Below are positions 34,918-43,223 of a stretch of DNA of 64,000 nucleotides, in pieces. The notes beneath the pieces were generated by a model, which saw only the letters and a list, made by a program, of their open reading frames with translations, was not told where the DNA came from and made no database searches. The number at the start of each line of letters is the position of its first letter. Positions within the stretch are counted from its first letter, which is position 1. Source of the stretch: Streptomyces sp. NBC_00154 (GTDB lineage: Bacteria > Actinomycetota > Actinomycetes > Streptomycetales > Streptomycetaceae); assembly GCF_026342835.1 (NCBI RefSeq), contig NZ_JAPEMI010000002.1, positions 1,054,001 through 1,118,000 on the forward strand, read 5' to 3'. Made by a program: the position numbers and the translations under genes.

Positions 34918-35358
34918 GTGGACATGACCAGCAAGGGTCCGGGAGGCTCCCAGCGCTTCCCGGACCCGCCCGAACTGCCGGGCAGCCAGTGGTACGACGC
35001 CGAAGCGGGGCCCCTGGTCCGCCCGTACGCCATGACGGGCGGACGGACCGAACCGGGCCCCAACGGCGCGCACTTCGACCTGATCGCACTCGTAGCCGTC
35101 GCCGACAGCGCACCGGACAGCTCCGAGGAGCGCCTACTGGGACCCGAACACCGCGCCCTGCTCACGCTGTGCCGCTCCGAGACCCAGTCCGTCGCGGAAC
35201 TCTCCGCCGACGCCGACCTTCCCGTCGGTGTCGTCCGCGTACTCCTCGGAGATCTGCTCGAAGCCGGCTATGTGCGGGTCAGCCGACCCGTGCCGCCCGC
35301 ACAACTGCCCGACGAGCGGATCCTTCGCGAGGTGATCAACGGACTGCGGGCGCTCTGA
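34918..35358 (+). CDS. cvnC: DUF742 protein of the conservon
   Basis: A 146-residue DUF742 protein. WYDAEAGPLVRPYAMTGGRT near the start and a C-terminal winged-helix-like region (SVAELSADADLPVGVVRVLL; DLLEAGYVRV) are family hallmarks. It is the third member of the A-B-C-D conservon unit; the role is undefined, though the winged helix suggests protein or DNA contact. GTG 34918 follows GGGACGAGA. In a complete conservon cvnD would begin within a few bases of this stop; here no gene follows for 568 bases. Confidence 0.9.
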   Translation: MDMTSKGPGGSQRFPDPPELPGSQWYDAEAGPLVRPYAMTGGRTEPGPNGAHFDLIALVAVADSAPDSSEERLLGPEHRALLTLCRSETQSVAELSADADLPVGVVRVLLGDLLEAGYVRVSRPVPPAQLPDERILREVINGLRAL

Positions 35359-35824
35359 GCCACCGCTCCGGCAGGCGGCCCGAGGGAGCTGACATCGACG
35401 CCGTAGCCGGACGGGACACCGGCAGGGCTTCGCGCGAGACCCTGGCCCACCGCGCGGAACGTCCACTCCGCGCCATGCCGGCACACTTCCCCGAGAGTCC
35501 TCGCCCTCACCCGTCGTCCACACGTCCCAGTCCCGACCGACCGTGACGACGATCATCCCGGGCACGGCATCGCGCCGTCCGGCTCACCTTGGTTCGTTCT
35601 TGTTGACGGCCTTCGCCTCACGCTTTGCGGGATCCGCATCGACTCGCCCCGCGTGCGGGCCGAGTCCGGCAGTTTCTCCGATCCGGACAGCGCGATGGGT
35701 ACAGCCGCGACAATCGAGAGGTGCCAGGGTTCAGGGCCGTTGCGCAGCACCGCTGTTCCGCCCTTCCTTCCGATGTTTCGGCGTCGGCGGATCCGGGTGG
35801 CTGTGGGCAGGACCATTGATCCAC

Positions 35825-35863
35825 TTGCACGGCAACGCTTGCTAGATTGCGCAACTGTGCAAC
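35825..35863 (+). promoter_or_regulatory. cluster of TTGC/GCAA half-sites before the LCP gene
   Basis: TTGCAC (35825-35830), TTGC (35839-35842), the palindrome TTGCGCAA (35847-35854) and GTGCAAC (35857-35863) crowd into 39 bases; TAGATT at 35843-35848 resembles a -10 element. The start codon is 64 bases further on. The rest of the 568-base gap (35359-35926) shows nothing else I can support. Confidence 0.35.
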
Positions 35864-35926
35864 TTCGGGGCGGGGGCGTACGTCTTCCTCCGTGGCAGGC
35901 GGAGCGCCGGACGGGCGAGGTGACCA

Positions 35927-37420
35927 ATGACGGGAAGTCACAAGGTGACGGCGGGCTTACAACGGGGCAGTCAGGCGCGGCGCACCGCAACCATGGGGCT
36001 GTCGTTCCTCGTCCTGCTCGTCGCGGGCGTCGGCTGGGGCTATCTCAAGCTGACCGGCCAGATCGACACCTTCCGCGCGGACGGGATCTCCGGCGACCGG
36101 CCGCCCTCCTCGTCGAACGGGCAGAATGTCCTCGTCATCGGATCGGATTCACGCTCCGGCGCCAACAGGAAGCTGGGCGGCGGCAAGGACACCGTGGGCC
36201 GTTCCGACACCGCCTTCCTGCTCCATGTGTACGGCGATCGCCGGCACGCGGTCGCCGTGTCCATTCCCCGTGACTCCCTCGTCGACATCCCGGCGTGCAA
36301 GAAGCCCGACGGCGACTGGACCACACCGCAGCACCACGTCATGTTCAACGGGGCGTTCTCGGTGGGGGACACCGCTGAGGGAAACCCGGCCTGCACCCAG
36401 AACACCATTGAGCAGCTCACGGGCCTGCGCGTCGACCACACCATCGTGGTGGACTTCTCCGGCTTCGCCGCTCTGACGTCGGCCGTCGGCGGAGTCCCGG
36501 TCTGTCTGCCGCAGGACATCTACGAGCGCGACCTCAGTCCGAACCTGCCCACGCGAGGCGCCCTGGTCTTCGCCAAGGGCCCACAGACCGTCTCCGGGCA
36601 GCGCGCGCTCGACTACGTCCGCATCCGGCACGGCATCGGCGACGGCTCCGACATCGGACGAATCAAACGCCAGCAGGCATTCATCGGCTCCCTCATCAAG
36701 AAGGTCAAGTCCCGGGGCATGAACCCCACCACCCTGTTGCCGCTCGCCAACGCGGCCACCGACGCGATGACCGTCGACCCCGGCCTCGGATCAGCCGACC
36801 GGCTGCTGTCGTTCGCCATGTCGATGAAGAACATCGATCTGCGCAACACCAAGTTCGTGACCGTCCCTTGGCGTTACGAGGGCGCGCGCGTCGCGATCGT
36901 CGAGACGGACGCCGACGCGCTGTGGGCGACGCTCAAGGCCGACCGCGCGATCGACGACCAGGATGCCGGCGGCAAGGGCAAGAGAGGCCGTAGCGGCACG
37001 GGTTCGGCTGATGCCTCGCCGTCTCCCGCCGCCCCGGCCGTGGTCTCCGGAACAGGTATCAGCCTGGCCGTCTACAACGGCACCATCGTCAATGGACTCG
37101 CCGCCCGCGCTGCCGAACTGCTGCGCGCCCACGGCTTCACCGTCACCGTCACGGCGACCGCGAGCACCCAGGACCACACGTCGACCGTCATCGAATACGG
37201 GCCGGGCCTCCGGAGCGAGGCGGAGACCACCGCGCGACTCTTCACCGGGGCGCGGACCAGGGCCTCGGACATGCCGGGCATCCGAGCGGTCCTCGGCAGC
37301 TCGTACGCACAGAATCCGTTGCCCGCCGCGTCCACGACGCCCGGCACGGCTGCGTCCACCGCCGGCGACGGAGTCCGGTCGGCCGACGAAGACCTGTGCA
37401 CCGACCTCTCCTACGGCTGA
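35927..37420 (+). CDS. LytR-CpsA-Psr (LCP) family cell-wall ligase
   Basis: A 497-residue type II membrane protein. One transmembrane helix at about 23-43 (MGLSFLVLLVAGVGWGYLKL) precedes the LCP domain at about 65-330: NVLVIGSDSRSG, GRSDTAFLLHV, AVSIPRDSLVDIP, and ALDYVRIRHGIGDGSDIGRI carrying the Arg-rich catalytic/lipid-binding site. A LytR_C domain (SLAVYNGTIVNGLAARAAEL) forms the C-terminus. LCP proteins attach glycopolymers to peptidoglycan. Codon 11 is TTA (35957-35959), so translation probably needs bldA tRNA. It lies between the cvnABC part and cvnD. Confidence 0.92.
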   Translation: MTGSHKVTAGLQRGSQARRTATMGLSFLVLLVAGVGWGYLKLTGQIDTFRADGISGDRPPSSSNGQNVLVIGSDSRSGANRKLGGGKDTVGRSDTAFLLHVYGDRRHAVAVSIPRDSLVDIPACKKPDGDWTTPQHHVMFNGAFSVGDTAEGNPACTQNTIEQLTGLRVDHTIVVDFSGFAALTSAVGGVPVCLPQDIYERDLSPNLPTRGALVFAKGPQTVSGQRALDYVRIRHGIGDGSDIGRIKRQQAFIGSLIKKVKSRGMNPTTLLPLANAATDAMTVDPGLGSADRLLSFAMSMKNIDLRNTKFVTVPWRYEGARVAIVETDADALWATLKADRAIDDQDAGGKGKRGRSGTGSADASPSPAAPAVVSGTGISLAVYNGTIVNGLAARAAELLRAHGFTVTVTATASTQDHTSTVIEYGPGLRSEAETTARLFTGARTRASDMPGIRAVLGSSYAQNPLPAASTTPGTAASTAGDGVRSADEDLCTDLSYG

Positions 37421-37459
37421 CCGGCCGGGTTCCACCGACCGTTGCGGAACTGCGGGCGG

Positions 37460-37954
37460 TCACGCCCCCGTACGGAGCTGCAGCGCAGGGTGCCGAGGCG
37501 CCGCGAAGCCGAACGACTCGTACAGAGCGGCGCCGTCCCCGGTGGCATTGAGATTGACGACCGTGACCGGAGTCTCCTCACGGAACCAGGTGAGCAACGC
37601 GTCGAGGCACGCCCGGGCGTACCCGCGGCGTCGACGGCGGGGATCGGTGCTGACATTGGAGATGTGCCCGTGCAGTCCGCTGGGATTGGCCGGGCTGGGC
37701 GCGTGCACGTCGCACGCGCCGACCGCACTCGCGACGACGCCGAGCTCGGGATCGGCGACCAGGAACGCGGCGAACGCGTCCGGCAGCCGCAGGCGCTCGG
37801 AGAACCACAGCGCCGATGCTGCCCGCCATGGCGCGTCGGCGTCACCGGTCTGCATTCCCATGTCGGACAGCATCAGCGCTCGCATCCGCACCAGCGCGGG
37901 CACATCGTCGAGGGTCGCGCGACGCACACACACATCGATGTGTTGCAGGCTCAT
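37460..37954 (-). CDS. GNAT acetyltransferase
   Basis: A 164-residue N-acetyltransferase. The acetyl-CoA site is STDPRRRRRGYARACLDALL (motif A); the preceding beta strands carry LVADPELGVVASAVGACDVH and motif B is LNATGDGAALYESFGFA. The acceptor is unknown. It is convergent with the LCP gene, 39 bases apart. The TnpB element begins within a few bases upstream of its ATG (37954), so the native promoter has probably been displaced. Confidence 0.88.
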   Translation of the reverse strand: MSLQHIDVCVRRATLDDVPALVRMRALMLSDMGMQTGDADAPWRAASALWFSERLRLPDAFAAFLVADPELGVVASAVGACDVHAPSPANPSGLHGHISNVSTDPRRRRRGYARACLDALLTWFREETPVTVVNLNATGDGAALYESFGFAAPRHPALQLRTGA

Positions 37955-38107
37955 CTGATTCCTCCGTGGATACTCCGCCCTTCAGGGCGGAGAGGAAACG
38001 GACTCACTCCTGCGGAGCAGGGCAAGGGCTGGCTGCGATTCGCCGCCAGGGCGGATCGCAGTGCTCTGACCCGCAGGTTGGATCTTTACATGCGGTCGCA
38101 TTAGGTT

Positions 38108-39310
38108 GTGAGTGTGGCCACGAAGCATGTGAAGCGGGCGTTCAAGTACCGCTTCTATCCGACGGGTGCGCAGGCAGCTGAGCTGTCGCGCACGTTCGGA
38201 TGCGTGCGGAAGGTCTACAACCTGGCGCTTGCGGCCCGCACGGAGGCGTGGACGCGGCAGGAGCGGGTCAACTACAACCAGACCTCGGCCCTGCTGACGG
38301 CGTGGAAGAAAACCGAGGAATTGGCCTTCCTCAACGACGTGTCGTCGGTGCCGTTGCAGCAGACGCTGCGGCACTTGCAGATCGCGTTCACCAACTTCTT
38401 CAGCAAGCGGGCCAAGTACCCGCGCTTCAAGTCCCGCAAGAAGTCCCGCAAGTCCGCCGAGTACACCACCAGCGGTTTCCGCTTCCGGGACGGCAGGCTG
38501 ACTCTCGCGAAGATGGCCGAGCCGCTGGACATCGTGTGGTCGCGCCCGCTCCCTGAGGGGGCGAAGCCGTCCACTGTGACGGTCTCCGAGGACAGCGCCG
38601 GTCGGTGGTTCGTCTCCATGCTGTGCGACGACCTCACCGTCAGGCCGCTGTCCGCCACGGATGCGGCGGTCGGTGTCGATGTCGGTCTGAACCACCTCCT
38701 GACGCTCTCCACCGGTGAGAAGATCGCTAACCCGCGGCATGAGCGCACGGACCGTGCCCGGCTCGCGAGGGCCCAACGCACCCTTGCGCGCAAGGCCAAG
38801 GGGGACGGCGCCAACCGCAGGAAGGCCCGGCTGAAGGTCGCGAAGATCCACGCCCGGATCGCCGACCGGCGCCGTGACGGCTTGCACAAGCTGACCACTC
38901 GGCTCGTTCGTGAAAACCAAACGATCGTGATCGAGGACCTGACCGTGCGAAACATGGTCAAGAACCGGAGCCTGGCCCGCGCCATCAGCGACGCGGCATG
39001 GGCCGAGTTCCGCAGCCTGCTGGAGTACAAAGCCCAGTGGTACGGGCGGGAAGTGATCGCGGTCGACCGCTTCTTCCCCTCCTCCAAGCTGTGCTCCGTC
39101 TGCGGCACCTTGCAGGGCAAGATGCCGCTGCACGTCCGCACCTGGACGTGCGCCTGCGGCACGAGACACGACCGGGACGTGAACGCCGCACGCAACCTGC
39201 TGGCCGCCGGACGGGCGGTGTCGGCCTGTGGAGCTGGTGTAAGATCTCAACGGAGAACTCCGGGCGGGCAGTCGGCGATGAAACAGGAAGTCTCACGGCG
39301 CGAGCCGTAA
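38108..39310 (+). CDS. tnpB: RNA-guided endonuclease TnpB
   Basis: A 400-residue protein and ancestor-type relative of Cas12. N-terminal basic part: HVKRAFKYRFYPTGAQAAEL. The RuvC catalytic residues are all present: GVDVGLNHLLTLS (Asp), IVIEDLTVRNMV (Glu) and RDVNAARNLLAAG (Asp). The zinc ribbon is KLCSVCGTLQGKMPL with TCACGTRHDRD. By homology it uses an RNA made from its own 3' end to cut DNA next to a short motif at the element's left junction. GTG 38108 or 38114 may be the start. It looks intact. Confidence 0.92.
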   Translation: MSVATKHVKRAFKYRFYPTGAQAAELSRTFGCVRKVYNLALAARTEAWTRQERVNYNQTSALLTAWKKTEELAFLNDVSSVPLQQTLRHLQIAFTNFFSKRAKYPRFKSRKKSRKSAEYTTSGFRFRDGRLTLAKMAEPLDIVWSRPLPEGAKPSTVTVSEDSAGRWFVSMLCDDLTVRPLSATDAAVGVDVGLNHLLTLSTGEKIANPRHERTDRARLARAQRTLARKAKGDGANRRKARLKVAKIHARIADRRRDGLHKLTTRLVRENQTIVIEDLTVRNMVKNRSLARAISDAAWAEFRSLLEYKAQWYGREVIAVDRFFPSSKLCSVCGTLQGKMPLHVRTWTCACGTRHDRDVNAARNLLAAGRAVSACGAGVRSQRRTPGGQSAMKQEVSRREP

Positions 39311-39342
39311 GAATCTCCCTCCCTCAGGAGGGAGAGCGTCAA
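39150..39342 (+). ncRNA. predicted omega RNA (reRNA) scaffold at the tnpB 3' end
   Basis: By analogy with characterised TnpB systems the guide scaffold overlaps the 3' end of tnpB and ends at the right boundary. The terminal hairpin (39314-39335) and TCAA end at 39342 fit. The variable guide would then begin at 39343 (GAGCATCTCCTTTTC). The 5' boundary is arbitrary. Confidence 0.5.
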
Positions 39343-39369
39343 GAGCATCTCCTTTTCTGTGGACAGCGG

Positions 39370-39513
39370 TTACGGGCTGGCTGTGCTCTGTCCATACGCG
39401 TACAACGCGCGCACCATGGCAGGCAACACGAATTCGAGCGGCGGCAGCAGGACACCGAACGTTGCGTCCACGAGACCGCGGACGAAGCGCCTGCGCCGGA
39501 GAGTCGGAGTCAC
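39370..39513 (-). CDS. possible 47-residue membrane peptide or gene remnant
   Basis: A GTG at 39513, 38 bases after the ArsR-type stop, opens a frame containing DATFGVLLPPLEFVLPAMVR and ending ALYAYGQSTASP, hydrophobic enough for one membrane helix. It could be a small gene cotranscribed with the regulator or the tail of a gene lost when the TnpB element inserted. There is no family match I can name. Confidence 0.3.
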   Translation of the reverse strand: MTPTLRRRRFVRGLVDATFGVLLPPLEFVLPAMVRALYAYGQSTASP

Positions 39514-39551
39514 CGCGGCCGGTGCGGCGGGATCCTGCGGCTGCGCTGCTT

Positions 39552-39917
39552 TCAGACGCCGAGGTCACGGAGGCGTACGTGCTGCGGGGGCGCGTGTCCG
39601 GCCCGTGCGGCGAGCTGGCGGACCATCAGCCGTACGACCGTCACCACATCGGGATCGTCCACCAGGTACACCTGACGGCGGCCCTCGCGCCGCGATCGCA
39701 CGAGACCGGCCAATTTCAGCTTCGTCAGATGCTGGCTGACCGACGGCAGCGTGCCGCCCACCAGCTCCGCAAGACCGGTCACATCACTCTCACCCTGTGA
39801 CAGCGCCCAGACGATGTGCAGCCGCGCCGGCGTCGCCAGCAGTCCGAACGCCGCGGCCGCCTCCGCCAGCACCTCCGCGGGCGGATCGTCGAAGCCGCCG
39901 CCGGCACGTGTCGACAC
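39552..39917 (-). CDS. ArsR-family transcriptional regulator
   Basis: A 121-residue winged-helix repressor. PAEVLAEAAAAFGLLATPAR and LHIVWALSQGESDVTGLAEL begin the fold; GGTLPSVSQHLTKLKLAGLV is the recognition helix region; RSRREGRRQVYLVDD is the wing. Cysteines for an ArsR-type metal site are absent; the His at the C-terminus (GHAPPQHVRLRDL) may bind metal. GTG 39917 follows GGAGAG; the longer frame to 40058 is unlikely. A regulated transporter gene is not next to it; the neighbours are the TnpB element and, divergently, cvnD. The 337-base gap to cvnD contains no gene. Confidence 0.88.
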   Translation of the reverse strand: MSTRAGGGFDDPPAEVLAEAAAAFGLLATPARLHIVWALSQGESDVTGLAELVGGTLPSVSQHLTKLKLAGLVRSRREGRRQVYLVDDPDVVTVVRLMVRQLAARAGHAPPQHVRLRDLGV

Positions 39918-40254
39918 TCTTGCTCTCCTGTCCGCCCGGACTGTCTTCCCACGCCCCGAAGCGACCAGTGTAGGTGCCGGACGTGAAGGCCCCGTGGCCC
40001 GACCGCACAACCGCGCCGGGTTCGGGTCTGGCGGGAACCAGGCTCCAATTCGGCTCAAACAGTGATCTCATACGAACACCGAGTGGTCTCTGTCCGGCCA
40101 CTCCGGTCAAAATCCGATCACGTTGCTCGGGGTGGGGTCGCTGCTTGCCATGCTGTCACCCGTACCGCAGCCCACAGATACCGAACCGAGCCCGGCAAGA
40201 CGGCTCTGATCTGGGCTTTTCCATCTTGAGGCTCACGGGTGAGAGAAGTGATCG

Positions 40255-40893
40255 ATGCCTTCCGAGGACGCTGACAGAACGGGCGGGGAGACGGTCGAGG
40301 GAGCGGCTGATCAAGCCGCGGAGACCGACGCTCTCGCGCTGAAGATATTGGTCGCCGGAGGCTTCGGAGTCGGCAAGACGACTCTCGTCGGTGCGGTCAG
40401 TGAGATCCGGCCGCTGCGTACGGAGGAACTCCTCAGCGAGGCCGGACAGTCGGTCGACGACACCGACGGGGTGGATCAGAAGACCACCACGACCGTGGCC
40501 ATGGATTTCGGGCGCATCACCATCCGGTCCGGCCTCTCGCTGTATCTCTTCGGCACACCGGGGCAGGACCGGTTCTGGTTCCTTTGGGACGAACTCTCCC
40601 AAGGGGCCCTCGGCGCGGTTGTGCTCGCCGACACCCGACGGCTCGAAGACTGTTTCCCGGCCGTCGACTACTTCGAGCATCGCAGGATCCCGTTCGTCGT
40701 GGCCGTCAACTGTTTCGCGGGAGCTCGCGCCTACGGCGAGCGCGAAGTGTCCCGCGCCCTCGATCTCGACCTGGGGACACCGGTCGTGCTGTGCGACGCG
40801 CGCGACCGCGACTCGGGCAAGGAAGTCCTCATCCGCATGGTCGAGTACGCCGGCCGGATGCACACGGCGAGGCTCCTCGACTCGGTGGGCTGA
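40255..40893 (+). CDS. cvnD: conservon GTP-binding protein
   Basis: A 212-residue small GTPase. P-loop: LVAGGFGVGKTTLVGAVSEI; switch region TTTTVAMDFGRITI; G3: LYLFGTPGQDRFWFLWDEL; VNCFAGARAYG lies at the G4 position (canonical NKxD is altered, as usual in CvnD); C-D-A-R in LCDARDRDSGKE corresponds to G5. It would interact with the roadblock protein CvnB. It is 4.9 kb away from cvnC, although in the ordinary conservon it directly follows. A second roadblock gene lies 125 bases downstream, so it may now work as a separate pair. Confidence 0.9.
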   Translation: MPSEDADRTGGETVEGAADQAAETDALALKILVAGGFGVGKTTLVGAVSEIRPLRTEELLSEAGQSVDDTDGVDQKTTTTVAMDFGRITIRSGLSLYLFGTPGQDRFWFLWDELSQGALGAVVLADTRRLEDCFPAVDYFEHRRIPFVVAVNCFAGARAYGEREVSRALDLDLGTPVVLCDARDRDSGKEVLIRMVEYAGRMHTARLLDSVG

Positions 40894-41018
40894 CGCTTCC
40901 TGCGCGACGTTGCGGATGCAGTGGGCGCTTGCCCGTACGTGAGCTGTGCGCAAGGCTTACGCGCAACGTGGGAACGGGGACACGTACGGGGAACGCATGA
41001 GCGGGGAGGAGCGGGGAA

Positions 41019-41432
41019 ATGGCGCTGGACAGGGGACTTGACTGGCTCCTTGACGATCTCACCGGCCGCGTCGAGCACATTCGGCACGCCTTGGTGCTCT
41101 CGAACGACGGCCTGGTGACGGGAGCGAGCACGGGGCTGGCACGGGAGGACGCGGAGCATCTCGCCGCGGTCTCGTCGGGGCTGCACAGTCTCGCCCGTGG
41201 CTCGGGACGGCACTTCCGGGCAGGAAAGGCCAGGCAGACGATGGTGGAGTTCGACGAGGCGCTCCTCTTCGTGACTGCCGCCGGGGACGGCAGCTGTCTG
41301 TGCGTGCTGACCGCGGCCGAGGCCGACGTCGGTCAGGTCGCGTACGAGATGACGCTGCTCGTGAACAAGGTCGGAGAACATCTCGGCGTCACCGCACGCC
41401 AGGGCGGCCATGGAGGAGTCAACCGGATCTGA
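41019..41432 (+). CDS. cvnB: second roadblock/LC7 protein
   Basis: A 137-residue CvnB-type protein: MALDRGLDWLLDDLTGRVEH, then VLSNDGLVTGASTGLAREDA, and QVAYEMTLLVNKVGEHLGVT. It matches the upstream CvnB (34464-34901) along most of its length, consistent with duplication. It follows cvnD on the same strand. A GTPase plus roadblock pair resembles MglA/MglB polarity modules; whether this pair still communicates with CvnA is unknown. GGGGAGGAGCGGGGA lies directly before the ATG. A terminator follows. Confidence 0.9.
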   Translation: MALDRGLDWLLDDLTGRVEHIRHALVLSNDGLVTGASTGLAREDAEHLAAVSSGLHSLARGSGRHFRAGKARQTMVEFDEALLFVTAAGDGSCLCVLTAAEADVGQVAYEMTLLVNKVGEHLGVTARQGGHGGVNRI

Positions 41433-41456
41433 CCCTACGGAGCCCATCCGACCTGT

Positions 41457-41501
41457 ACTTTTCGCCCGGCCGTGAGAGTTGTCCACAGGCCGGGCGAAAG
41501 T
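41457..41501 (+). terminator. hairpin after the cvnD-roadblock pair
   Basis: ACTTTTCGCCCGGCC (41457-41471) pairs with GGCCGGGCGAAAGT (41488-41501), with one bulged T and a 16-base loop. It follows the roadblock stop by 24 bases. Confidence 0.75.
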
Positions 41502-41569
41502 CGTCCCCTCGAGATACCGTGATCACAGAGAGTTACGGAACTCGCGGATCCTCATGGGGGAGGACAGTC

Positions 41570-42541
41570 ATGGCTGTTACGGAAGCAGTGCGTACAGAAG
41601 TGCTGTGCGCCGAGGCGGCCGCTGCCACCGACACCACTGGCGGGACGGTGGCAGCGCGACGAGCGGCGCAGGAACTGGGTCTGAAGCGCGGTGAGTTCGA
41701 ACTTGCGGTGCACCTGGGCATCGTGCGTACCACGGCGGAGCAGGCCGGCGGCAGGCCCAGGGTGGGGCGTGAGGAAATCCACCGGCTCCGGTCCGAGGAC
41801 GGCTTCCCGGACGCGGTGCGCGAACGGGTTCGTAGGGTGGGCACGGTGGAAGGGGCGCGGCTGCTCGGTATCAGTCCGGTCCGCTTCACCAGACTGGCCC
41901 GGGCGGGATGCATCACGCCGGTGACGTTCTGTTTGAATCGGTATCGAGCGGTTGTGTGGCTCTATCTCGCCCAGGAAGTCCTCGGGTTCGCGACCCGGGC
42001 TCCTCAACTGCTGGCCGGGAACAGTCCGGTCTGGATGAGGGCCCGGCTGGATGCAGGCACCGACTGGCGGGCGCGCAACTGGCGCGCACAACGGATCGAG
42101 CGGGTGCTGAGCCGGACGGAGGATCCCTGGCGGCGCGTGGCAGTGCTCGCCGGCGCGCTGGATGCGGTTCAGCTCGCGGAGGTGGTCGACGATCCGTACG
42201 AGCGCGCCTACCTCGCCAAGGTCCGGCCCGAGCCGGTCTTCGGGCCGCCGGGATCCGTCGTCGCCCGGGAGACCATGGCACAGCTGATGCAGGCGGACGA
42301 TCCGGACGAGATCCTCTGGCGGAGGATCAATCTGATTATGGAGCTGGACGGCGCACGGGCGTCGCGACATGCTCCGCGTCCGGGAGACGACCATCGACCC
42401 GTTTCCGTTCCCGTTACCGACTACGATCCCGTGCCCGTCTCCGATCCCGCACCCGGGCTGCTTGCTCGACTCGGTCTGCGAAGGCGCGATACGGGGCGGA
42501 GGACGGGTGGGAACGGGCTGCCGGCGAAGACCGTTGAATGA
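41570..42541 (+). CDS. hypothetical streptomycete protein with two HTH-like segments (possibly DUF6397)
   Basis: A protein of 323 residues. Two segments look like helix-turn-helices: AARRAAQELGLKRGEFELAV (about 26-46) and VEGARLLGISPVRFTRLARA (about 96-117). A third conserved block is DPWRRVAVLAGALDAVQLAE; the C-terminal 80 residues are low-complexity (PVSVPVTDYDPVPVSDPAPG). It resembles streptomycete proteins annotated DUF6397, but I am not certain. GGGGGAGGAC precedes the ATG at 41570. It may bind DNA; there is no experimental clue. The next gene starts 46 bases later. Confidence 0.7.
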   Translation: MAVTEAVRTEVLCAEAAAATDTTGGTVAARRAAQELGLKRGEFELAVHLGIVRTTAEQAGGRPRVGREEIHRLRSEDGFPDAVRERVRRVGTVEGARLLGISPVRFTRLARAGCITPVTFCLNRYRAVVWLYLAQEVLGFATRAPQLLAGNSPVWMRARLDAGTDWRARNWRAQRIERVLSRTEDPWRRVAVLAGALDAVQLAEVVDDPYERAYLAKVRPEPVFGPPGSVVARETMAQLMQADDPDEILWRRINLIMELDGARASRHAPRPGDDHRPVSVPVTDYDPVPVSDPAPGLLARLGLRRRDTGRRTGGNGLPAKTVE

Positions 42542-42587
42542 TTCGGACACGACGGACACGGTGGATACGCAAGGAGAGAGGTGAGTC

Positions 42588-43184
42588 GTGGGGGAGAACA
42601 AGAGGCGGATGCTGGCCGGCGACTGGTACATCGCGGACGATCTCGAACTGCGCGCGGATACCGAGCGGCGCATCGAACTCTGCGAGGCCTACAACACCGC
42701 GGCGCGGGCAACGCCCGCCGAACGGCGGAAGATCCTGGAGGACCTGCTCGGCCCGGTGGGCGCGGATGTCAACATTCGCGCGCCGTTCTACTGCGACTAC
42801 GGGGCTCGCATCACCATCGGCCCGCGTACGTTCATCAACTTCGGAGCGGTCTTCCTCGATGCGGCGCCCATCACGATCGGTGCCGATGTACAAATCGGCC
42901 CGAACGTTCAGCTTCTCACCCCCAGCCATGAGTTGGACACCGAGCGCCGCCGTGCGGGCTGGGAGAAGGCGGACCCCGTGACGATCGGGGACAACGTATG
43001 GCTCGGTGGCGGGGTGATCGTCTGTCCCGGCGTAGCCATCGGGGCGGACACCGTCGTCGGCGCAGGATCCGTCGTGACCAAGGACCTGCCGTCGGGAGTG
43101 CTGGCGGTCGGCAGCCCCGCCCGAGTCATTCGTACTCTCGACACGGGAGAAGGGGAGCAAGCACCTGCCCGGCGTGACGAATAA
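42588..43184 (+). CDS. sugar O-acetyltransferase (maltose/galactoside acetyltransferase type)
   Basis: A 198-residue left-handed beta-helix acetyltransferase. Start: MGENKRRMLAGDWYIADDLE, the typical N-terminal helix. Hexapeptide repeats are visible in APITIGADVQIGPNVQLLTP and VTIGDNVWLGGGVIVCPGVA; the catalytic His is in LTPSHELDTERR. It transfers acetyl from acetyl-CoA to a sugar hydroxyl. The GTG at 42588 follows AGGAGAGAGG. The downstream GNAT gene is 40 bases away. Confidence 0.92.
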   Translation: MGENKRRMLAGDWYIADDLELRADTERRIELCEAYNTAARATPAERRKILEDLLGPVGADVNIRAPFYCDYGARITIGPRTFINFGAVFLDAAPITIGADVQIGPNVQLLTPSHELDTERRRAGWEKADPVTIGDNVWLGGGVIVCPGVAIGADTVVGAGSVVTKDLPSGVLAVGSPARVIRTLDTGEGEQAPARRDE

Positions 43185-43223
43185 CGGTTCGCGAACGGCG
43201 CCCCGCACCGGCATTGTGTCCTC

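Larger units (their letters stand above)
37956..39342 (+). mobile_element. IS200/IS605-superfamily element with TnpB only (IS1341 type)
   Basis: The left end has a hairpin CTCCGCCC-TTCA-GGGCGGAG (37973-37992). The right end has TCTCCCTCC-CTCA-GGAGGGAGA (39314-39335) followed by GCGTCAA, with TCAA at 39339-39342 matching the usual right boundary of such elements. It carries tnpB but no tnpA, so its movement needs a transposase from elsewhere. I estimate the left boundary from the hairpin; the exact cut site is not visible. Confidence 0.7.
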
